Below, in pieces: positions 1 through 6,736 of a stretch of DNA of 6,736 nt (positions are counted from its first letter, which is position 1; every line of letters begins with the position of its first letter). The notes under the pieces are model-generated. The model did not search any database and was not told the origin of the DNA. It worked only from the letters and a program-made list of their open reading frames with translations. The DNA comes from Stenotrophomonas sp. UBA2302. GTDB taxonomy: Bacteria > Pseudomonadota > Gammaproteobacteria > Xanthomonadales > Xanthomonadaceae. Both the position numbers and the translations under genes were made by a program. The stretch covers positions 1 through 6,736 of the forward strand of contig DDVW01000071.1 in the NCBI GenBank assembly GCA_002345545.1, written 5' to 3'.

Positions 1-38
1 ACCACCCAGCCGTAGCGTTGCAGGTCGAGCCCGTCCAT
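1..38 (-). CDS. Unidentified gene start, cut off by the window edge
   Basis: An ATG at 38 opens a minus-strand frame that reads MDGLDLQRYGWVV and then leaves the window. It begins one base after the hemB stop codon (TGA-G-ATG), a spacing typical of translationally coupled genes, so it is probably the next gene in a hemB operon. Only 13 residues are visible and they are not enough to name a family. A possible ribosome-binding stretch would lie inside the last codons of hemB (GAAGG). The tight junction is the only support, and a chance frame is possible. Confidence 0.4.
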   Translation of the reverse strand, partial: MDGLDLQRYGWV

Positions 39-39
39 C

Positions 40-1465
<1,426 letters not shown>

Positions 1466-1493
1466 GGTTCCACTCCTGATTCGTATAGTCAGC

Positions 1494-1521
1494 ACGATAG
1501 CCCGGAAACCGGGTCTTGCAA
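1494..1521 (-). promoter_or_regulatory. Putative sigma-70 promoter of the small membrane protein gene
   Basis: On the minus strand, TTGCAA (1516-1521) and TATCGT (1494-1499) are separated by 16 bases, giving a predicted transcription start near 1487 and a leader of about 20 bases before the GTG at 1465. The spacer contains an inverted repeat CCCGG-AAA-CCGGG (1501-1513), which could be an operator or a chance GC palindrome. The hexamers are imperfect matches, but the spacing and position fit. Confidence 0.45.
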
Positions 1522-1606
1522 GTTTCCTGCGGCCGCCGGCCATTCGCAGCCGATTCACCCGGCTGCGCGGATCATCCACTGTCAACGATCACCGGAGGGT
1601 GAAACC

Positions 1607-2035
1607 ATGAAGCTCCCGCTTACCTTGATCCTGGGCCTGGGCTTGGCCCTGGCCGCCAGTGGCTGCGCCAGCACCTCCAAGGTGATGCTGGGCCAGGCGC
1701 GTGCGCCGGTGGACCCGGCCAGTGTACAGATCTATTCCACCCCGCCGGCCGGTGCGGTGGAGATCGCCCAGCTGGAATCCTCCAGCGCGGTCGGTTTCGG
1801 CACCCAGGGCCAGACCGATGCCGCCATCGCCCGGCTCAAGCGTGAAGCCGCCGCGCTCGGCGCCAATGGCGTGATCCTGATGGGCGTGGGGGCCGGCAGA
1901 TCGCCGGTGGGCATGTCGGTCGGTGCCGGCAGTTATGGACGCCATTCCGGCGGCGGCCTGAGCGTGGGCATTCCCACCCAGCAGAAGCGCGCGGCCGGCG
2001 TGGCGATCTGGGTGCCGCCGGGCGCGGAGCAGTAA
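1607..2035 (+). CDS. Outer-membrane-type lipoprotein, RcsF/YbjQ-like in style
   Basis: A 142-residue secreted lipoprotein. The signal peptide runs from residue 1 to 19 with a hydrophobic core LTLILGLGLALA and a lipobox ending A-S-G-C20. Ala and Ser follow the cysteine and there is no Asp at +2, so outer-membrane sorting is expected. The mature part has VQIYSTPPAGAVEIAQLES (40-58) and then a helix with LKREAAALGANGVILMGVG (77-95). The pattern of a short strand, an Ala-rich helix and LGAN-x-V-I is shared by small envelope proteins of the RcsF/YbjQ/DUF4156 type. The four RcsF cysteines are missing, so it is not RcsF itself. A Gly/Ser-rich stretch at 95-122 precedes the C-terminal strand AAGVAIWVPP. 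The start is supported by GGAGGGTG 5-6 bases before the ATG. Function is unknown and the family link is tentative. Confidence 0.8.
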   Translation: MKLPLTLILGLGLALAASGCASTSKVMLGQARAPVDPASVQIYSTPPAGAVEIAQLESSSAVGFGTQGQTDAAIARLKREAAALGANGVILMGVGAGRSPVGMSVGAGSYGRHSGGGLSVGIPTQQKRAAGVAIWVPPGAEQ

Positions 2036-2064
2036 CCGCTCCGCCAGCGCGACAGTCGCTGCAG

Positions 2065-2096
2065 ACAGCAAAGGCGCCTTGTGGCGCCTTTGCTGT
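2065..2096. terminator. Shared bidirectional terminator hairpin
   Basis: A perfect 14-bp inverted repeat (2065-2078 with 2083-2096, starting ACAGCAAAGGCGCC) encloses a TTGT loop. It lies 30 bases after the lipoprotein stop and 27 bases after the peptidase stop on the opposite strand. The GGCGCC core flanked by A and T runs makes the arm end in U-rich sequence in both directions, the usual form of a two-way intrinsic terminator between convergent genes. Confidence 0.8.
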
Positions 2097-2122
2097 TACC
2101 GGCTTTCCGTGCGGATGCCCGT

Positions 2123-4384
<2,262 letters not shown>

Positions 4385-4448
4385 CTAGCCGAGCCCGTGC
4401 GACCGCGCCCCTGCCATCGGTTGTCCCCCCCGGCAACCGGGTACCCGC

Positions 4449-4592
4449 TCAGCGCTTGTCGCGTTCGTCCTCGCGCATCTTGCGGCGGATGAAGAACGCC
4501 GTGAACACCGGAATGCCCAGAATGATCAGCGCCCCGGAAATCGTCAGCCAGCCCACCGGCTCCATCAACATGTCACGCAAGATCGGATGCAT
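4449..4592 (-). CDS. Small single-helix membrane protein, DUF3149-like
   Basis: A 47-residue protein with one membrane helix (about 15-35, VGWLTISGALIILGIPVFTAFF) followed by a strongly charged tail, IRRKMREDERDKR. The basic residues next to the helix suggest an N-out, C-in orientation with a cytoplasmic tail. Size and layout resemble the short DUF3149 membrane proteins found in beta- and gammaproteobacteria, but that match is from memory and unproven. The ATG at 4592 is chosen because GGAGG (4598-4602) sits 5 bases upstream. An in-frame ATG at 4676 would add 28 residues with no membrane-protein character. The gene lies on the same strand as the peptidase and 100 bases upstream of it, so cotranscription is possible but not indicated by the spacing. 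Its function is unknown. Confidence 0.75.
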   Translation of the reverse strand: MHPILRDMLMEPVGWLTISGALIILGIPVFTAFFIRRKMREDERDKR

Positions 4593-4740
4593 CGTTTCCT
4601 CCCCGTATCCGTATCGACTGTGCCCAGCGTAGGTGCTGCCATCACCGCCGGCATTGCGCAGGATCAATCGCCGCAACTCCCCGCCACCGCAACGACGCTA
4701 TCGCCCACGGCATGGCCTGCGACCGGAAGACAGGGGCAAC

Positions 4741-4769
4741 CGGTAGGCTGCCACAACGGCAGCCTGCCG
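4741..4769. terminator. Hairpin behind yfcG: terminator or REP/SMAG-like element
   Basis: A 12-bp stem (4741-4752 with 4758-4769, one G-T wobble) around an ACAAC loop starts 22 bases after the yfcG stop. It is well placed for a transcription terminator, but the minus-strand sequence that follows (GTTGCCCC) has no U-run. On the plus strand the element contains GTAG directly followed by an inverted repeat (GTAG-GCTGCC-ACAAC-GGCAGC), the layout of the GTAG-headed REP (SMAG) repeats known in S. maltophilia. No second copy lies in the window. Confidence 0.5.
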
Positions 4770-4790
4770 ATGATGGTCCGGCCAGGCCGC

Positions 4791-5480
4791 TCAGCGCTGC
4801 CCGAACAGCTGCCGGCGCGCCTCCTCGTCCAGCGGCTTGCCCGCATCCGGGTTGACCGTCGGGCCGAGGGCGTAGGCGCGCTGCGTGGCCGGGCGCGCGG
4901 CAATGGCCTGGTGCCAGCGCTGCAGGTAGGGGAAGGCGTCGAAATCGACCGGCAGCCTGTCATAGGCGCCGATCCACGGATAACTGGCCATGTCGGCGAT
5001 GCTGTACTCCTCACTACCCAGGTAGCCGGAGGTGGACAGGCGCTTGTCCATCACCCGGTGCAGGCGCCGCACTTCGCTGTCATAGCGCTCGATCGCATAG
5101 GGAATCCGCTCGGGTGCGTAGACATTGAAGTGGCCCATCTGCCCGCTCATCGGCCCCAGCCCGCCCATCTGCCAGAACAGCCATTCCAGCGTGGTGGCAC
5201 GGCCGCGCAGGTCGGCCGGCAGGAAGCGGCCGGTCTTCTCGGCCAGGTACAGCAGGATCGCGCCGGATTCGAACACGCTGACCGGCGCGCCACCATCGGC
5301 CGGGGCGTGGTCGACGATCGCCGGCATCTTGTTGTTGGGCGAGATCGCCAGGAATTCCGGCAGGAACTGGTCGCCCTTGCCGATATCGAGCGGATGGATG
5401 CGGTAGTCCAGCCCCGCCTCCTCGAGGAACAGGGTGATCTTGTGGCCGTTGGGGGTGGGCCAGTAGTACAGGTCGATCAT
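4791..5480 (-). CDS. yfcG: Glutathione S-transferase family disulfide reductase, YfcG type
   Basis: A 229-residue cytosolic protein close to E. coli YfcG (Nu-class GST), which has glutathione-dependent disulfide-bond reductase activity and binds GSH or GSSG without a catalytic cysteine. The opening [18 protein letters not shown] is nearly that of YfcG, with T9 and N11, the residues that contact the glutathione sulfurs there. The thioredoxin-like domain covers about 1-85, with [13 protein letters not shown] (cis-P53) and [15 protein letters not shown] (E71/S72 contact the glutamyl group). The helical domain (about 93-205) has [12 protein letters not shown] and the N-capping box SIAD (160-163). 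The protein contains no cysteine at all. The tail after 205 ([22 protein letters not shown]) is diverged from YfcG. The start at 5480 is set by homology and by GGAG 8 bases upstream; the frame remains open upstream to 5519. The gene is divergent from yqhA. Confidence 0.93.
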   Translation of the reverse strand: MIDLYYWPTPNGHKITLFLEEAGLDYRIHPLDIGKGDQFLPEFLAISPNNKMPAIVDHAPADGGAPVSVFESGAILLYLAEKTGRFLPADLRGRATTLEWLFWQMGGLGPMSGQMGHFNVYAPERIPYAIERYDSEVRRLHRVMDKRLSTSGYLGSEEYSIADMASYPWIGAYDRLPVDFDAFPYLQRWHQAIAARPATQRAYALGPTVNPDAGKPLDEEARRQLFGQR

Positions 5481-5508
5481 GGTGAAAGCTCCACCGGACG
5501 GGTCTTGG

Positions 5509-5541
5509 AGTGTAGCCACGCCCGGTGCTTGGCAGGGTCAA
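5509..5541 (-). promoter_or_regulatory. Tentative yfcG promoter
   Basis: On the minus strand TTGACC (5536-5541) and TACACT (5509-5514) are good matches to the sigma-70 hexamers, but the 21-base gap is too long for a standard promoter. Either hexamer may be used with a poorer partner. The transcription start would fall near 5502, about 20 bases before the ATG. The -35-like element lies inside the spacer of the opposing yqhA promoter. Confidence 0.25.
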
Positions 5542-5557
5542 GGCGGCCCGGTAATCT
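5529..5557 (+). promoter_or_regulatory. Putative sigma-70 promoter of yqhA
   Basis: TTGGCA (5529-5534) and TAATCT (5552-5557) are separated by exactly 17 bases. The predicted start near 5564 gives a leader of about 26 bases before the ATG at 5590. This is the best-formed promoter in the window. Confidence 0.6.
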
Positions 5558-5589
5558 GCGCGCCTTCTTGCAACGCAGCATTCCTTTCC

Positions 5590-6144
5590 ATGCCCCCCAA
5601 GCCCTCCCTGACCCCGCTTTCCTCGCTGATTTTCGCCTCGCGCTGGCTGCAGCTGCCGCTCTACCTGGGGCTGATCGTGGCGCAGGGTGTCTACGTTTTC
5701 CTGTTCGGCAAGGAGCTGTGGCACCTGATCCACTCGGCCACGGAGCTGACCGAGCAGATGATCATGCTGGCGGTACTGGGCCTGATCGATGTGGTGATGA
5801 TCTCCAACCTGCTGGTGATGGTGATCGTGGGCGGCTATGAAACCTTCGTTTCGCGCCTGCGCCTGCACAACCACCCCGACCAGCCGGAGTGGCTGAGCCA
5901 CGTCAACGCCTCGGTGCTGAAGGTCAAGCTGGCGCTGTCGATCATCGGCATCTCCTCGATCCACCTGCTCAAGACCTTCATCGAGATCGGCAGCCTGGGC
6001 GCGGACGGCAGCAAGTACACCGAGGCCGGCGTGCTGTGGCAGACGCTCATCCATTGCGTGTTCATCCTGTCGGCCATCGGCATCGCCTGGACCGACAGGC
6101 TGATGGACCACGGCGCGCACAAGAACTCCGCCGCCAAGCACTAG
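5590..6144 (+). CDS. yqhA: YqhA/UPF0114 family inner-membrane protein
   Basis: A 184-residue integral membrane protein of the UPF0114 family (TIGR00645, E. coli YqhA), whose molecular function is not established. Hydrophobic segments lie at about 20-39, 58-80, 110-130 and 148-166. The conserved blocks [13 protein letters not shown] (16-28), [25 protein letters not shown] (64-88), [23 protein letters not shown] (110-132) and [19 protein letters not shown] (153-171) match the family pattern, including the IDxxxxxxLLVM and ISSIHLL motifs. The product is somewhat longer than E. coli YqhA because of a Pro-rich N-terminus and a charged tail. The ATG at 5590 has no clear Shine-Dalgarno sequence. It is chosen because it fits the predicted promoter and family length; the in-frame ATG at 5479 lies upstream of that promoter. 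The gene is followed by a candidate terminator. Confidence 0.92.
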   Translation: MPPKPSLTPLSSLIFASRWLQLPLYLGLIVAQGVYVFLFGKELWHLIHSATELTEQMIMLAVLGLIDVVMISNLLVMVIVGGYETFVSRLRLHNHPDQPEWLSHVNASVLKVKLALSIIGISSIHLLKTFIEIGSLGADGSKYTEAGVLWQTLIHCVFILSAIGIAWTDRLMDHGAHKNSAAKH

Positions 6145-6154
6145 CCAAGGCCGA

Positions 6155-6187
6155 GACGCCCGTCGTATCGTGACGCGCGTCCCTTTT
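6155..6187 (+). terminator. Candidate intrinsic terminator of yqhA
   Basis: GACGCCCGTC (6155-6164) pairs with GACGCGCGTC (6172-6181) with one mismatch around a 7-base loop, followed by CCTTTT. It begins 10 bases after the yqhA stop. The short T-run and position fit an intrinsic terminator, while the mismatch lowers confidence. Confidence 0.55.
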
Positions 6188-6230
6188 CAGGGTCACTGGT
6201 ATGCACGGCGCGCGCAGTTCCCCGTGGCGA

Positions 6231-6239
6231 TGCTAGATT
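6231..6239 (+). promoter_or_regulatory. Possible extended -10 promoter of the downstream lipoprotein gene
   Basis: TGCTAGATT reads as an extended -10 element (TGn followed by TAGATT). No -35 hexamer is evident, which extended -10 promoters can tolerate. The leader to the ATG at 6335 would be about 90 bases and includes a small 6-bp hairpin, CGGCGT/ACGCCG (6260-6277). Confidence 0.35.
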
Positions 6240-6334
6240 CGCGCATTGCTGCGGACTGCCGGCGTCGGGAAACGCCGCGAACCCAAACGGTCCGTGCATC
6301 CACTTTCGCGTTCGTCGATTCAAGGGGAAATCCG

Positions 6335-6736
6335 ATGTCGTACATCACGATTCATGGCAAAGCACGCCTGATCGCACCTGCCCTGCTGCTGGCCTCGCTG
6401 GCGGCCTGCTCGGGCAAGGAGGAGCCTGCAGCCTCCGCCGCGGCGCCCGCCGATACCGCCACCGCCGCGCCCGCACCCACGCCGGAACCTGCGGTGTCGG
6501 CCAAGGTGCAGTCGATGGATGTCGAGCAGCTGCGCGATCTGGCCAGCGCGGCCCTGCGCGACAACCGCATGTACGCCCCTGCCGGCGACAACGCGATGGA
6601 GTACTACCTGGCGCTGCGCGACAAGCTGCCCGACGATGCCGCGGTCAAGAGCGCGCTGACCGACCTGCAGCCATACACGCTGATCGCCGCCGAGCAGAGC
6701 GTGACCCGTGAGAACTTCAGCGAAGCCCAGCGCCTG
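6335..6736 (+). CDS. Ala/Pro-rich lipoprotein, possibly TonB-like energy transducer, 3' end missing
   Basis: The first 134 residues are visible and the frame is open to the window edge. A signal peptide (hydrophobic core LIAPALLLASLAA) ends in the lipobox L-A-A-C25, followed by SGKEE. This predicts a lipid-anchored protein, with +2 Ser favouring the outer membrane. Residues 31-55 are an Ala/Pro/Thr-rich linker (PAASAAAPADTATAAPAPTPEP). After it come amphipathic helices with SMDVEQLRDLASAALRDN (60-77) and ALRDKLPDDAAVKSALTDL (93-111), a helical-repeat-like region. From memory, xanthomonad proteins with this N-terminus are annotated as energy transducer TonB and end in a TonB C-terminal domain, but that part lies outside the window. 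The ATG is supported by AAGGGGA about 6 bases upstream. The lipoprotein call is firm; the TonB link is tentative. Confidence 0.75.
   Translation, partial: MSYITIHGKARLIAPALLLASLAACSGKEEPAASAAAPADTATAAPAPTPEPAVSAKVQSMDVEQLRDLASAALRDNRMYAPAGDNAMEYYLALRDKLPDDAAVKSALTDLQPYTLIAAEQSVTRENFSEAQRL

Noticed and set aside
4594..4613. Short tandem pattern GATACGGATACGG on the minus strand upstream of the 47-residue protein
   Set aside because: It is barely two copies of a 6-base unit, with no -10/-35 match or wider symmetry, and is consistent with chance.
4587..5840. 417-codon open frame on the plus strand
   Set aside because: It covers the yfcG gene in antisense and then runs out of frame into yqhA. 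Both real genes have clear homology, so this frame is a by-product of GC bias.
6141..6323. 60-codon minus-strand frame in the gap after yqhA
   Set aside because: No ribosome-binding site or recognisable motif. It runs through the candidate terminator and the predicted promoter of the next gene.
6352..6591. 79-codon minus-strand frame
   Set aside because: It is antisense to the Ala/Pro-rich lipoprotein, and its Ala/Gly/Ser-rich composition mirrors the linker coding region.

Overview
This window looks like an ordinary chromosomal segment of a Stenotrophomonas/Xanthomonas-type gammaproteobacterium (Lysobacteraceae). The evidence is the high GC content, the strong bias to G/C at third codon positions, an S9B dipeptidyl aminopeptidase whose 741-residue length and triad positions (S610/D685/H717) match my memory of the Stenotrophomonas maltophilia enzyme, and an Ala/Pro-rich lipoprotein of xanthomonad style at the right edge. 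The genus is inferred from protein resemblance, since no rRNA or other marker gene is present.

Layout, left to right. A few codons of an unidentified minus-strand gene (1-38) lie immediately behind hemB (40-1029, minus), the porphobilinogen synthase of heme synthesis. A small three-helix membrane protein with a GTG start follows (1217-1465, minus). It is divergent from a plus-strand outer-membrane-type lipoprotein gene (1607-2035). That gene converges on the long dipeptidyl aminopeptidase IV gene (2123-4348, minus) across a near-perfect hairpin that can end transcription from both sides. Upstream of the peptidase are a 47-residue single-helix membrane protein (4449-4592, minus) and a YfcG-type glutathione S-transferase family disulfide reductase (4791-5480, minus). 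The latter is divergent from a YqhA/UPF0114 membrane protein (5590-6144, plus). A second Ala/Pro-rich lipoprotein gene, possibly an energy-transducer (TonB)-like protein, starts at 6335 and runs off the right edge.

The genes do not form one pathway. They are mostly single units or loose pairs, each with its own Shine-Dalgarno sequence and non-coding gaps of roughly 90-200 bases. Shared themes are the cell envelope (two lipoproteins, three membrane proteins, one exported peptidase) and basic metabolism (heme, thiol redox). I see no mobile element, CRISPR array, tRNA, rRNA, toxin-antitoxin pair or defence cassette, and no convincing undescribed multi-gene system. The points worth a second look are regulatory: an overlapping divergent promoter region at 5481-5589, a palindrome overlapping the peptidase ribosome-binding site, a REP/SMAG-like hairpin behind yfcG, a palindrome inside a promoter spacer at 1501-1513, and the nature of the truncated lipoprotein.
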